Of a stretch of DNA of 64,000 nt, positions 52,615 through 60,999 are shown piece after piece (positions within the stretch are counted from its first letter, which is position 1; the number at the start of each line of letters is the position of its first letter). This DNA comes from Fibrobacter sp. GTDB lineage: Bacteria; Fibrobacterota; Fibrobacteria; Fibrobacterales; Fibrobacteraceae. The DNA is taken from NCBI GenBank assembly GCA_024398875.1, contig JAKSIJ010000014.1, positions 1 through 64,000 of the forward strand, in the 5' to 3' direction. Under the pieces are notes generated by a model. That model was not told the origin of the DNA. It saw only the letters and a list, made by a program, of their open reading frames with translations, and searched no databases. The position numbers were made by a program, and so were the translations under genes.

Positions 52615-54939
52615 CTACCACAACCGATCCATTTTCTTCTTGGCGGCTTCGGCATCCTTCTTCTCTTGCACAATGGCGTCCACCACGGCAGCCACAGTGA
52701 GGTTGAAGATATCGTGGACACTGCTTTCGGCATCGGTGAAGTGTATCGGCTTATTCAAGCCCATCTGCACAGGGCCAATGGACTCACCCACTCCCATTTC
52801 CAAGAGCATCTTGTAAACGGTGTTGGCAGCGCTCAGGTTCGGGAAGATGAGGGTGTTCACGTTCTTCCCCTTAATCTTGTTGAAGGGGTACTTGGAATCG
52901 CGAAGTTCCTTGTTCAAAGCGAAGTTCACCTGCATCTCACCATCCAGCGCATAATCCGGATAGAGCTCATGCACCTTCTTCACAGCTTCGCTCACCACCT
53001 TTGCAGTTCCGTGAGTTTCCTCGTTGTCACTACCGAAGGTAGCATAGCTGAGCATGGCCATTACGGGGTCGTGGGCAAAGAACTTCACTGCATCGTGGGT
53101 GAGTTTCACAATGTCGACAAGAGTATCGGCATCGGGATTGCGGTTCACCAAGGTATCGGCAAGGAAGAAGGTTCCCTTCTTAGTACTGAGAATCTGCATG
53201 GCGCCAAAGTGCTTGTACTCCGGACGAATGCCGATGATGTCCTTAGCCAGCTCAATGGTCTCGGAATAGCGAGAATAGCCGCCGGTAATGAGGGCATCCG
53301 CATCCCCCAACTTCACCATCATCATGCCAAAATGGTTCGTCTCGTACATGTCGTCGCGGGCTTCTTCGAGAGTGATTCCGTTACGTCCATTCTCATCAAA
53401 GAACACCTGGGCGTAATTGCGGCGACGTTCGAATTCCTCGGCGCCGCGGGGGTTGACGATTTCAATGCCGGTCAAATCCAGCTGTTCCTTCTGCGCGGTG
53501 AGCTGGATGCGCTCCGGGTTCCCGAGAAGAATGGGCTCCGCAACGCCTTCCTGGAGGGCCTGGACAGCAGCCTTGATCATATTCACATGGGTACCTTCCG
53601 CAAACACCACGCGCTTCGGGTTACTGCGGGCAATATCTCCGAATCCGCGGATGAGTTTGTTATCGTAACCCATCATGTCGCGGAGGCGGTCGTAGTAGGC
53701 ATCCCAATCGGTAATGGGCTTGCGGGCCACACCACTTTCAATAGCGGCCTTGGCCACAGCGATGGAAACTTCCGTGAGGAGTCGCGGATCAAGAGGCTTC
53801 GGAATCAGGTATTCCTTACCGAAGGTGAAGCGCTGGGCGTTGTAGGCGATGTTCACCACATCGGGCACGGGTTTGCGAGCAAGTGCCGCAATGGCGCGAA
53901 CGGCGGCGTGCTTCATGTGCTCGTTGATGCAGGTGGCGCGTACGTCCAAGGCTCCGCGGAAAATGTAGGGGAAGCCGATGACGTTATTCACCTGGTTCGG
54001 ATAGTCACTGCGGCCTGTTGCAAAAATCAAGTCGCCACGGCTGGCCATAGCCTCTTCGTAGCTGATTTCTGGCGTGGGGTTTGCAAGAGCGAAAACGATA
54101 GGCTGGTCTGCCATGCTGCGGACCATTTCGCGGGTGAGGATGTTCCCCTTGGAAAGACCCACGAACACGTCGGCGCCCTTCATGGCATCGGCCAGAGTGG
54201 TGATATCTGTGCGGTCGGTGGCGAAGAAGGCCTTCGCTTCGGTGAGGCCCGGACGGTCCTTGCGGATGACGCCCTTGCTATCGCACATCACGAGATTCTC
54301 TTTCTTGAGGCCGAGAGAGAGATACAGCTTTGTGCAGGCACTGGCTGCAGCGCCTGCACCATTCACCACCATCTTCACGTCGCGAATGCTCTTGCCCGCC
54401 ACTTCGATTGCGTTCAAAAGGCCCGCAGAAGAGATGATGGCTGTTCCGTGCTGGTCATCGTGCATCACCGGAATATCCAATTCCGCCTTGAGGGTGTCTT
54501 CAATCTCAAAGCATTCCGGAGCCTTGATGTCTTCCAGGTTGATTCCGCCAAATGTCGGGGCGATTCCCTTCACAATCTCGATGAACTTCTTGGGGTCCTT
54601 CTCGTTGATTTCGATATCGAAGACGTCGATGCCGGCATAAATCTTGAAAAGGAGGGCCTTGCCTTCCATCACAGGCTTACCCGCCAAAGCGCCAATGTCG
54701 CCAAGACCTAAAACTGCGGTACCGTTACTGATGACCGCCACCAAGTTCCCGCGACCCGTGTAGTCGTAAGCAAGGCTGTTGTCCTTCTCAATTTCAAGAC
54801 AGGGTGCTGCAACGCCCGGTGTGTAGGCGAGGCCCAAATCCGTCTGGGTGCTGTGAGGCTTGGTGGGGACGATTTCAATCTTTCCCGGCTTACCCATGGC
54901 GTGATATTCAAGTGCGCGTTCGTTCAAGGACTTGTCCAT
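52615..54939 (-). CDS. maeB: NADP-dependent malic enzyme with C-terminal phosphotransacetylase-like domain
   Basis: A 774-residue MaeB converting malate to pyruvate and CO2 with NADP. The N-terminal malic domain has [12 protein letters not shown] and [16 protein letters not shown], and the NAD(P) fold [17 protein letters not shown]. The last ~330 residues resemble phosphate acetyltransferase ([29 protein letters not shown]); in E. coli MaeB this part is regulatory, responding to acetyl-CoA, and not catalytic. AAGGAAGAGA precedes ATG 54939. It is monocistronic; the upstream region has four imperfect 23-25-bp repeats. Confidence 0.95.
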   Translation of the reverse strand: MDKSLNERALEYHAMGKPGKIEIVPTKPHSTQTDLGLAYTPGVAAPCLEIEKDNSLAYDYTGRGNLVAVISNGTAVLGLGDIGALAGKPVMEGKALLFKIYAGIDVFDIEINEKDPKKFIEIVKGIAPTFGGINLEDIKAPECFEIEDTLKAELDIPVMHDDQHGTAIISSAGLLNAIEVAGKSIRDVKMVVNGAGAAASACTKLYLSLGLKKENLVMCDSKGVIRKDRPGLTEAKAFFATDRTDITTLADAMKGADVFVGLSKGNILTREMVRSMADQPIVFALANPTPEISYEEAMASRGDLIFATGRSDYPNQVNNVIGFPYIFRGALDVRATCINEHMKHAAVRAIAALARKPVPDVVNIAYNAQRFTFGKEYLIPKPLDPRLLTEVSIAVAKAAIESGVARKPITDWDAYYDRLRDMMGYDNKLIRGFGDIARSNPKRVVFAEGTHVNMIKAAVQALQEGVAEPILLGNPERIQLTAQKEQLDLTGIEIVNPRGAEEFERRRNYAQVFFDENGRNGITLEEARDDMYETNHFGMMMVKLGDADALITGGYSRYSETIELAKDIIGIRPEYKHFGAMQILSTKKGTFFLADTLVNRNPDADTLVDIVKLTHDAVKFFAHDPVMAMLSYATFGSDNEETHGTAKVVSEAVKKVHELYPDYALDGEMQVNFALNKELRDSKYPFNKIKGKNVNTLIFPNLSAANTVYKMLLEMGVGESIGPVQMGLNKPIHFTDAESSVHDIFNLTVAAVVDAIVQEKKDAEAAKKKMDRLW

Positions 54940-55354
54940 ATTCTCTTCCTTATGGCTTGCGGGCCATTAAAATACGGCCTCGCGGGCTTTTTAAATATAA
55001 CCTCGCTGGCTTTTTTAATATAGCATCGCGGGCCTTTAAATTCCGCGCCCATATATAGAAAAAAAGATGAGCTTTTCGTAGCCTAAAAGTGTATATTTAA
55101 TAACGATTTCGATAATCCTGCCGACTGAGGCGTATGCATCCACGGGCAGGCACACAAACCCGCTCTGTAGAGCACTTGGATAGCTGGCAGGAGTAGCAGC
55201 CTGCTCACGGTAGGGATACTTACCAAGTAATGCCAAGGGATGCCCTTGCCAAGTTCGATACAGACACATCCCTTAAAATAAACGTAGCGATAGCGCCCCA
55301 AAGGCGTTGTCTTTGTTCAATCCTATTGACATTCAACAGGAGTATATGTATATT
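54940..55354. other. Intergenic region between maeB and the toxin-antitoxin pair
   Basis: It contains the repeats at 54954-55046 near maeB and then about 230 bp without a convincing gene. Small minus-strand frames here lack a ribosome-binding site and family resemblance. A TTGACA at 55326 lies near the toxin start. Confidence 0.5.
54954..55046. repeat. Four imperfect 23-25-bp tandem repeats upstream of maeB
   Basis: Each unit has a GCxGGCNTTT-AAATA core: CTTGCGGGCCATTAAAATA, CCTCGCGGGCTTTTTAAATA, CCTCGCTGGCTTTTTTAATA, CATCGCGGGCCTTTAAAT. The AT-rich part of each unit contains -10-like sequences. Confidence 0.65.
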
Positions 55355-55633
55355 ATGCATATAGACAGTGTTATTGAATGGAGTGAAGAAAAAGCGGAAT
55401 GGCTAAAGAAGGAAAGAGGAATTTCTTTTGAAGCCATCGCGCAAAAAATCGAATCTGGCGACTTTGAGGTTTGTTTGGTCGACAACCAGACAGACCACAA
55501 AGATCAAAAAATGTTCCTTGTAGATATTGATGGATATCGGCACTGCGTGCCTTTCATTGAGCATCTAAATGGAGTGTTTTTAAAAACAGCATTCAAATCC
55601 AGAAAACATCAAAAAGAAAAGGATTCTCTATGA
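55355..55633 (+). CDS. BrnT-like toxin
   Basis: A small protein of about 92 residues. IEWSEEKAEWLKKERGISFEAIAQKI matches the start of BrnT-type (RelE-fold) ribonuclease toxins, and LVDIDGYRHCVPFI with KTAFKSRKHQ the following strands. The usual BrnT end with a second His is not clear, so it is a divergent member. The start is open: ATG 55346 (3 nt after AGGAG) or 55355 (12 nt after). A TTGACA with a TATATT 17 bp on would place the -10 against the start codon. It overlaps the antitoxin by 4 bp. Confidence 0.65.
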   Translation: MHIDSVIEWSEEKAEWLKKERGISFEAIAQKIESGDFEVCLVDNQTDHKDQKMFLVDIDGYRHCVPFIEHLNGVFLKTAFKSRKHQKEKDSL

Positions 55634-55911
55634 AAAAAATAAAATTCATAAACAAGCCTTTCGACGAAGAAGAACGGGCTCTAATGGAAGCCGTAGAAAA
55701 CGGAAAAACACGAAAAGTGGGCCGTGAGGAATTGCAACGTTTAAAAACAAAACTTTGCGGTGCTCGCAACGTGACGATTCACATGCAGAACGAGGATATT
55801 GAAGGGATGAAGAAAAAGGCAGAGGAGGCAGGTCTCCCCTACCAAACACTCATCAACACCATTATCCATCGTTACTTGAATGGGGGCGTGATTCTAAAGA
55901 AAGCGTTCTAG
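55630..55911 (+). CDS. BrnA/CopG-like antitoxin
   Basis: A 93-residue protein. The C-terminal half (NVTIHMQNEDIEGMKKKAEEAGLPYQTLINTIIHRYLNG) has the strand-helix-helix pattern of a ribbon-helix-helix DNA-binding antitoxin, with the YQTLIN turn common in BrnA. The N-terminal 45 residues are polar and would wrap the toxin. Its ATG overlaps the toxin stop (ATGA). The order toxin-antitoxin fits brnTA, where the antitoxin autorepresses the operon. Confidence 0.7.
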   Translation: MKKIKFINKPFDEEERALMEAVENGKTRKVGREELQRLKTKLCGARNVTIHMQNEDIEGMKKKAEEAGLPYQTLINTIIHRYLNGGVILKKAF

Positions 55912-55972
55912 TCGCTGCCCTCGGCTCTTAATCGTGAGACTTCCGCCTTCAGCGGAAGTCTAGACTCGCGTC

Positions 55973-56016
55973 GGTTTGGCAATGCCGACAAGTAAACTTG
56001 TCGTCGCAGCCAAACC
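55973..56016. repeat. Large nested hairpin between convergent genes
   Basis: Outer stem GGTTTGGC/GCCAAACC encloses GACAAGT-AA-ACTTGTC. A second hairpin GACTTCCGC/GCGGAAGTC lies just upstream (55938-55960). They separate the antitoxin gene from the convergent aldolase gene. There is no T-run, so intrinsic termination is uncertain. Confidence 0.55.
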
Positions 56017-56019
56017 TGG

Positions 56020-56961
56020 CTAGTCGTTCATCATATGATTATAGAACTTGGAGTACTTGTCGCGGTCCTCGGTTTTGCGGACGGCGATGGCATCTTGCGG
56101 ATGGCGGTTCAAAATACCGGAAATCATCTGCGGGATGATGTAGCCCCATTCGTACTTCTGCTGCAGCGGGAGGAACAGCTCCTCGATGGCATCCAGCACC
56201 GGGCGTAAATCGTACTTGGGATTCTTGAGGAAGCCAAGCAGCAGTTCCGTGGTGCAGTTGCCAGCGCCGCGGCCCATGCCGCTCACAGAGCCATCCAGAT
56301 AATCCACATGGTTGATGATGGCCTGAATGGTGTTGGCAAAGGCCAGCTGCTGGTTGTTGTGGCCATGGAAGCCAAACCTCTTGTTCTTCACGATGCCCTT
56401 GTAGCGAGCCAGTTCCTTATCGATGTCCTCCTGATAGAAGGCGCCAAAGCTATCCACCAGGTAGAGCACGTCGGCACTGCACTCCTCGTTCACCTGATGC
56501 AGGGCCTCGTCCAGTTCCGGACCACGATCGCGGCTCACCGCCATGATGTTGAGGGTGGTCTCGTAGCCCATCTCGTGGAAGGTATTCACCATGCTGATAC
56601 CCTTGTCGATGTTCTTCACATAGCTTGCCACGCGGAACATCTGGTAGGGGCTTTCCTTGGCGGGCTTCACGGCGTCCATGTTCAGGCGGCCCACATCGGC
56701 CATCACGGCCATCTTCAGATTGGAATCAATGCCATCGCGCACCTTCCAGAGGAGGTCATCGTCGCAGAACTTCCACGGGCCGTATTCCTTGGGGTCGAAA
56801 AGGCCCGGGCTGCTCTTGTAGCCCATTTCCATGTAGTCGATACCGGCGGCGGTGAGGAGGGTGTAAAGGCGACGGACGAATTCCAGGCTGAAGTCGTGCT
56901 TGTTGACGAGGCCGCCGTCGCGGATGGTGCAGTCAAGAACTTTAATGCTTTCGTAGTACAT
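56020..56961 (-). CDS. HMGL-like / DRE-TIM aldolase-domain protein
   Basis: A 313-residue TIM-barrel protein of the pyruvate carboxyltransferase/HMGL-like fold. LDCTIRDGG (9-17) is the DRE-type metal/enolate motif, with GFHGHNN the late metal-binding HxH and GMGRGAGN the following loop. This matches 4-hydroxy-2-oxovalerate aldolase-like proteins often annotated only as aldolase catalytic domain-containing. No dehydrogenase partner (DmpF/BphJ type) is next to it, so the substrate is not inferred. It is divergent from mqnC, across a repeat tract that overlaps its promoter region. ATG 56961 is the only start before the core. Confidence 0.82.
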   Translation of the reverse strand: MYYESIKVLDCTIRDGGLVNKHDFSLEFVRRLYTLLTAAGIDYMEMGYKSSPGLFDPKEYGPWKFCDDDLLWKVRDGIDSNLKMAVMADVGRLNMDAVKPAKESPYQMFRVASYVKNIDKGISMVNTFHEMGYETTLNIMAVSRDRGPELDEALHQVNEECSADVLYLVDSFGAFYQEDIDKELARYKGIVKNKRFGFHGHNNQQLAFANTIQAIINHVDYLDGSVSGMGRGAGNCTTELLLGFLKNPKYDLRPVLDAIEELFLPLQQKYEWGYIIPQMISGILNRHPQDAIAVRKTEDRDKYSKFYNHMMND

Positions 56962-56965
56962 AGGT

Positions 56966-57236
56966 AATTATGAATTATGAGTTATGAAGTATGAGATAAT
57001 TATGAATTATGAAGTATGAATTATGAGAGGTTTCAAAAGCGTCATCGCGAGCCCTTTAGGGCGTGGCGATCCATGAATGCAGAATGATGAATTATGAAGT
57101 ATGAATTATGAGACATGAGATAATTATGAAGTATGAGATAGGAGATGTAAATTATGAGACAGGATGTATGAGTTATGAATTATGAAGTATAAGGTATGAG
57201 ACTCTCGTAATTCATAATTTATAACTCATAATTTCA
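56966..57236. repeat. Heptanucleotide repeat tract (TATGAAT / TATGAGT / TATGAAG)
   Basis: Dozens of degenerate 7-bp units of the form WRTATGA run on plus from 56966 to about 57030 and 57085 to 57200; the last part (about 57208-57236) is in opposite orientation (CATAATTTATAACTCATAAT), so the ends can pair. Confidence 0.85.
57041..57080. repeat. Dispersed element inserted in the heptad tract (GTCATCGCGAG type)
   Basis: GTCATCGCGAG-CCCTTTAGGG-CGTGGCGAT is a short hairpin element (CGC/GCG and CCC/GGG stems) with the GTCAT end seen in the element at 52515. Heptad units continue on both sides, which suggests insertion into the tract. Confidence 0.6.
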
Positions 57237-57304
57237 AATGTAGCACCTTGGTATGGGGTTAGACAAGGGGCTTAACTTCAGAAACAGGAATTTTAGTTAT
57301 TTTC

Positions 57305-57321
57305 TACGCAATTATTGCGTA
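57305..57321. promoter_or_regulatory. TACGCAA palindrome 1 upstream of mqnC
   Basis: TACGCAAT-T-ATTGCGTA, perfect, preceded by TTTC as in the copy at 51563. Confidence 0.55.
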
Positions 57322-57462
57322 AATAGCGAATTTTATCGTAAAATTACGAGGTTCTCAGCCCGCCTAAAATTGATTATTCGCCATTTTCGAGGCTTCGGCG
57401 GTCCTGGGTCGGCGACGCACCACCATTCCAACCCAAATTGTCTTCCCCGCCCGTCCGTTTTC

Positions 57463-57480
57463 TACGCATTATTTGCGTTA
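57463..57480. promoter_or_regulatory. TACGCAA palindrome 2 overlapping the mqnC promoter
   Basis: TACGCATTATTTGCGTTA, imperfect, preceded by TTTTC. Its right half falls on the -35 position (17 bp before TAAATT at 57492), as an operator would. Confidence 0.5.
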
Positions 57481-57491
57481 AATATTTATGC

Positions 57492-57497
57492 TAAATT
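57492..57497 (+). promoter_or_regulatory. -10 box of mqnC (leaderless-type promoter)
   Basis: TAAATT, then 7 nt, then ATG at 57505. The four G before the ATG (57500-57503) could otherwise be read as a very close ribosome-binding site. Confidence 0.45.
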
Positions 57498-57504
57498 ATG
57501 GGGT

Positions 57505-58539
57505 ATGAATGCGATTTTGGAAAAAGCCCTGACCGGCAAGCGCATCTCCCCTGCGGAGGGGCTTTCCCTGCTGAAGGAGGCCCCTTGGAAAGAGGTGGCG
57601 GAGGCAGCGCACCAGGTGCGGATGGCGAAACTTCCGGGGAACAAGGTGGGCTACACGGCGTTTCGCATCGTGAACTACACCAACGTTTGCGAGGTGACTT
57701 GCAGTTTTTGCAGTTTTTGCAGGCCGGAGCGGAGCCCGGAGGCGTACGTCCTGACGCTGGAGCAGATTCGCGAGAAGACCATTGAGGCGAAGGCCCGGGG
57801 CGCAGACCACATCTTTCTGCAGGGCGGCGTGAACCGAGCGATTCCGCTGGATTATTACGTGGCGGTGCTAAAGATGCTCACGCAGGAGATGGGCATGAAG
57901 GTCCGCGGTTTTTCGCCGGTGGAACTGGTCCGCATTGCAGAGGCAAACCGCATGCCGCTGGAAGAACTGCTGGACGTGCTGAAGGCGGCGGGCCTCAGCA
58001 GCGTGCCTGGCGCTGGCGCGGAAATCCTGAGCGACCGCATGCGGCAAAAACTCAGCCCGCGGAAACTTTCAGCGAAGGAATGGTGCGATACCATGGCCGC
58101 CTGCCACAAGAAGGGACTGCCCGGAAGCGCGAACATCGTCTTCGGCAGCGATGAAACGCCGGAGGAAATCATCGAGCATTTGGAATGGGTGCGCAGCACG
58201 CAGGATATCGCGGGCGGCTTCAAGAGTTTTGTGGTATGGACCTTCCAGCCGCAAACGCCAAACTTCCCCATCCGAAAAGTGAACGACGAAGAATATCTGA
58301 AACTGCTGGCGCTTAGCCGCCTGTATCTAGACAATGTGCCTCACATCGAAGTTTCTCTCCTCGGCATGGGTCTCACACTTGGGGCGCAAGGGCTCTATGC
58401 CGGCGCCGACGACATCAACAGCATCGTCATCGAAGAAAACGTGCTCACGAACCACGGGCTCACCACCATCGAGCAGGCGGAAGAGTTCATTAAGAACGCG
58501 GGATTTGTTCCGTACCGCAGAAGTCTGAATTTCGACTAA
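57505..58539 (+). CDS. mqnC: Cyclic dehypoxanthinyl futalosine synthase
   Basis: A 344-residue radical SAM enzyme of the futalosine menaquinone pathway, cyclising dehypoxanthinyl futalosine. The cluster motif CEVTCSFC has cysteines at 62, 66 and 69, preceded by NYTNV. HIFLQGGVNRAIPLDYY and the FSPVELVRIAE block match MqnC; the sister enzyme MqnE has a different GG block. WTFQPQTPN and the late GAQGLYAGADDINS-IVIEENV are also typical. The frame is open 84 codons upstream with no family similarity, so ATG 57505 is used. Other mqn genes are not in the window. It implies menaquinone-based anaerobic respiration (e.g. fumarate). Confidence 0.92.
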   Translation: MNAILEKALTGKRISPAEGLSLLKEAPWKEVAEAAHQVRMAKLPGNKVGYTAFRIVNYTNVCEVTCSFCSFCRPERSPEAYVLTLEQIREKTIEAKARGADHIFLQGGVNRAIPLDYYVAVLKMLTQEMGMKVRGFSPVELVRIAEANRMPLEELLDVLKAAGLSSVPGAGAEILSDRMRQKLSPRKLSAKEWCDTMAACHKKGLPGSANIVFGSDETPEEIIEHLEWVRSTQDIAGGFKSFVVWTFQPQTPNFPIRKVNDEEYLKLLALSRLYLDNVPHIEVSLLGMGLTLGAQGLYAGADDINSIVIEENVLTNHGLTTIEQAEEFIKNAGFVPYRRSLNFD

Positions 58540-58660
58540 CCCGTTTGGGGATGGGAATGCACCGACCTTAAACCGCGCCGAACCGCGCGGGCATAAACAA
58601 CGCGAGGAATAAACAGCGCAATTGCAGAATGAATCCGCGCGGGCATAAACAGCGCGGGCG

Positions 58661-59845
58661 CTACATGTCGCCGGAGTACAGGTGGGTCTTATCCCGCACC
58701 CGGGAAAGCAGCAGTCCAAGGCACGCGTAGATTACCGCTTGAATGGCGAGAGCGTAGAGCTTCGGAGCCACATCATAAATATCGCCGCCCATCTGCTCGA
58801 TGGAAATCCAAGCGGGTATAGCAAAAGTGCTGGGGAGAATGTAGGAGATGGCTGCCATCCAGCGGGGCATCAAGTATGTGGGCCAACTGAAGTTCGCGAG
58901 GAATAATATCGGGATGGAGAGGTAGAGGAAGAGCTGCATGCTGGTTTCGCGGCGGAGGAATATCTGGGAAATCACCATGCCAAAGTTGATGGTAGAGGCA
59001 AGGAACACCAGCGCAAACACCATCATAGGGAGCAGCTCGCCGCGACGCGGGAAGTTGAAGATGTTGTAGATGACGCAGTGATAGAAGAGAATGAAGCAGC
59101 AGTAATGCATAAAGTATGCAAGGGAGCGCCCGAAGTAGCGGAAAGGCAGGCTCTCGTTTTCTACGGCGCTGTCGCGGAACTTGCGGCGGAAGCGGCGATG
59201 GGCCCGCGGGCCACCCAGCACCCCAATGCCAATTACCAAGGATTGCTGCAAAATCAGGATGAGCACGCTGGGCACGATGTAGTTGGAATAACTTCCGGTG
59301 CTGTTGAACATGGTCTGGATGCTGATGGGGAAAGGATCCCGCATGGCCATGGCCTGGGCAGAGGGCACTTTTTTTGCGAGGGCGATTTGCTTTACTTTGG
59401 ATGTAGCGCCCAGCGTCATGGCGCAAGTGGAGAATGCCGTACCGATGGCACCATGAAGCATCACGTAGGCGCCATGGGTAAAGATGTTGAGAGAAACCTG
59501 TTCCTTCCGCTGGAGATTTTTCTCCATGTCTTTGGGAATCACCATATAGCCAAAGATGTCGCTCTTAGCCATGGCATTTTCCGCTTCCAGCAAATCGTTG
59601 TAGACCGCACGCACCTCAATCTGCTGCGCTGCCGCAGACATCTGAATCAACTCGCGGGCCTTTTCGGAATGGTCCATATCCACAATGCCCACCGGCACTT
59701 TAGAAACCGTCTGGTAAATATAGGGCGTGGGGTAATAGAAGGCGTACAAGAGCCCCGCCACCACCAGCAAGAGCACTGCCGCCGGGTCCGTGAAGAAGAG
59801 TTTCCACTCCGTAAATGCAACTTTCAGAAGGCGAGGGAGAATCAT
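58661..59845 (-). CDS. ABC-2 type transporter permease (YbhR/YhhJ-like)
   Basis: A 394-residue permease with an N-terminal membrane segment (LLLVVAGLLYAFYYPTPYIYQ), a periplasmic domain of about 150 residues, and five C-terminal membrane segments. This is the ABC-2 layout of drug or lipid exporters. The ATG overlaps the upstream permease gene by 4 bp (ATGA). It is the last gene of the operon. With the other permease it probably forms a heterodimer. Confidence 0.85.
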   Translation of the reverse strand: MILPRLLKVAFTEWKLFFTDPAAVLLLVVAGLLYAFYYPTPYIYQTVSKVPVGIVDMDHSEKARELIQMSAAAQQIEVRAVYNDLLEAENAMAKSDIFGYMVIPKDMEKNLQRKEQVSLNIFTHGAYVMLHGAIGTAFSTCAMTLGATSKVKQIALAKKVPSAQAMAMRDPFPISIQTMFNSTGSYSNYIVPSVLILILQQSLVIGIGVLGGPRAHRRFRRKFRDSAVENESLPFRYFGRSLAYFMHYCCFILFYHCVIYNIFNFPRRGELLPMMVFALVFLASTINFGMVISQIFLRRETSMQLFLYLSIPILFLANFSWPTYLMPRWMAAISYILPSTFAIPAWISIEQMGGDIYDVAPKLYALAIQAVIYACLGLLLSRVRDKTHLYSGDM

Positions 59846-60987
59846 TTGTGCGCCTCCTCGTATTCCGTTTCAAGCCGCACATGCTGCTTCCAGCGGGCAA
59901 AAATCGTGAGGCCTCCGAAAAGGGGCCAGAAGATTGCCATACCCATGAGAATCTTCAAAACTTCCCAACTGGGGGCAAGCCCAACATCACCCAGAAGCAT
60001 AGTGGATTGAATCTGAAGCATGTGGGTCAGCGGCAAAAGGAAGGCGAAACAGCGGACGGCGAATGGCATCGCCATCAAGGGGAACGTCTGGCCCGCAAAT
60101 GCAAAGGCAGGGCCACCCACGACGCCCGCGACACCTGTTGCGATGCGCATGATTCCCGTAACGCCCACAAAGGTAACCCCTGCACCCGCGCAAGCGATAA
60201 TCATGAAGAGCTGCCCTGCAGAAACCATGATGAATTCTTCCAGACTCATGGGAGTCAGCACACGGTGGGTGTAAGCGTAGCAACCCATCATGCAGAGCCA
60301 GAGAATGACAATCATGGGAACAAAAGTCGCCACCCACAATGTAACGCGGGAACCGTTTGCATAACCGAGAAAGCGCTTGACGCAATGGTCACGTAATGGG
60401 TAAGATGCCAAATAGACCGCCACGAGAATCGCTGCCAAATGAAACATGGCCGCCACAAGGCCAAGGGCCAAAAATCCCTGGTAATTGCCTTCCACATTCC
60501 CCACCGAATGGATTTCCGTCTTTACCGGATCCTCAATCTGCGAAGTGTACATGTCCGCACCCACCGCCGTAATCACTGCACGGATTTCCTTGGTGGCAAA
60601 CATGTTGGTGAGGTAGTTCTGGCCACTGGAATAGATGGGAATCACAGGAGTTTCCAAACGGAGTGCACGGCGTTCCAAGTCATTGGGAAAAACGATGAAA
60701 GTCTGCAAGTCGCCCTGAATCACCGCATGCTCGCACTCCCCCATATCGCTGCAAATCATCTTCACATCGAGAACCGGGCTGGAGCGGAGTTTGCGTTCCA
60801 ATTCATCTACCAGGTGGCTGTCATCCTGACGAATGATGCCTATGGGCACATGCTGCACAATCTGGGAAGAGAACATGTCCAGCATGAACACGGAAACGCC
60901 CACCGGGAGCACCACGAGAATCATCCACAGCACAATATTGTGGTGGAAGTAGATTTCGCGAATCGTCCTGAGAAGACCTTTCAGCAT
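59842..60987 (-). CDS. ABC-2 type transporter permease
   Basis: A 381-residue permease with the same layout: an N-terminal segment (VLWMILVVLPVGVSVFMLDMFSS), a periplasmic domain (GIIRQDDSHLVDELERKL), and several C-terminal membrane segments with FAGQTFPLMAMPF. It starts 12 bp after hlyD-type gene end and overlaps the next permease by 4 bp. A partner ATPase must be supplied in trans if this is a canonical YbhFSR-like system. Confidence 0.85.
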   Translation of the reverse strand: MLKGLLRTIREIYFHHNIVLWMILVVLPVGVSVFMLDMFSSQIVQHVPIGIIRQDDSHLVDELERKLRSSPVLDVKMICSDMGECEHAVIQGDLQTFIVFPNDLERRALRLETPVIPIYSSGQNYLTNMFATKEIRAVITAVGADMYTSQIEDPVKTEIHSVGNVEGNYQGFLALGLVAAMFHLAAILVAVYLASYPLRDHCVKRFLGYANGSRVTLWVATFVPMIVILWLCMMGCYAYTHRVLTPMSLEEFIMVSAGQLFMIIACAGAGVTFVGVTGIMRIATGVAGVVGGPAFAFAGQTFPLMAMPFAVRCFAFLLPLTHMLQIQSTMLLGDVGLAPSWEVLKILMGMAIFWPLFGGLTIFARWKQHVRLETEYEEAHK

Positions 60988-60999
60988 AAAGCCGCCAGG

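Larger units (their letters stand above)
56962..57504. other. Repeat-rich divergent intergenic region, aldolase gene / mqnC
   Basis: 543 bp without a gene. The first half is a heptanucleotide repeat tract broken by a palindromic element. The second half has two TACGCAA-type palindromes and the mqnC -10 box. Confidence 0.7.

Noticed and set aside
55083-55301. Minus-strand small frames (72-77 codons) between maeB and the toxin gene
   Set aside because: There is no ribosome-binding site or signal, and two overlapping frames are equally open. Not supportable as genes without outside comparison.
55326-55354. TTGACA-17-TATATT as the toxin promoter
   Set aside because: The hexamers are good, but the -10 would touch the ATG at 55355 and place transcription start inside the coding sequence. 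Left as unresolved, not listed as a promoter.
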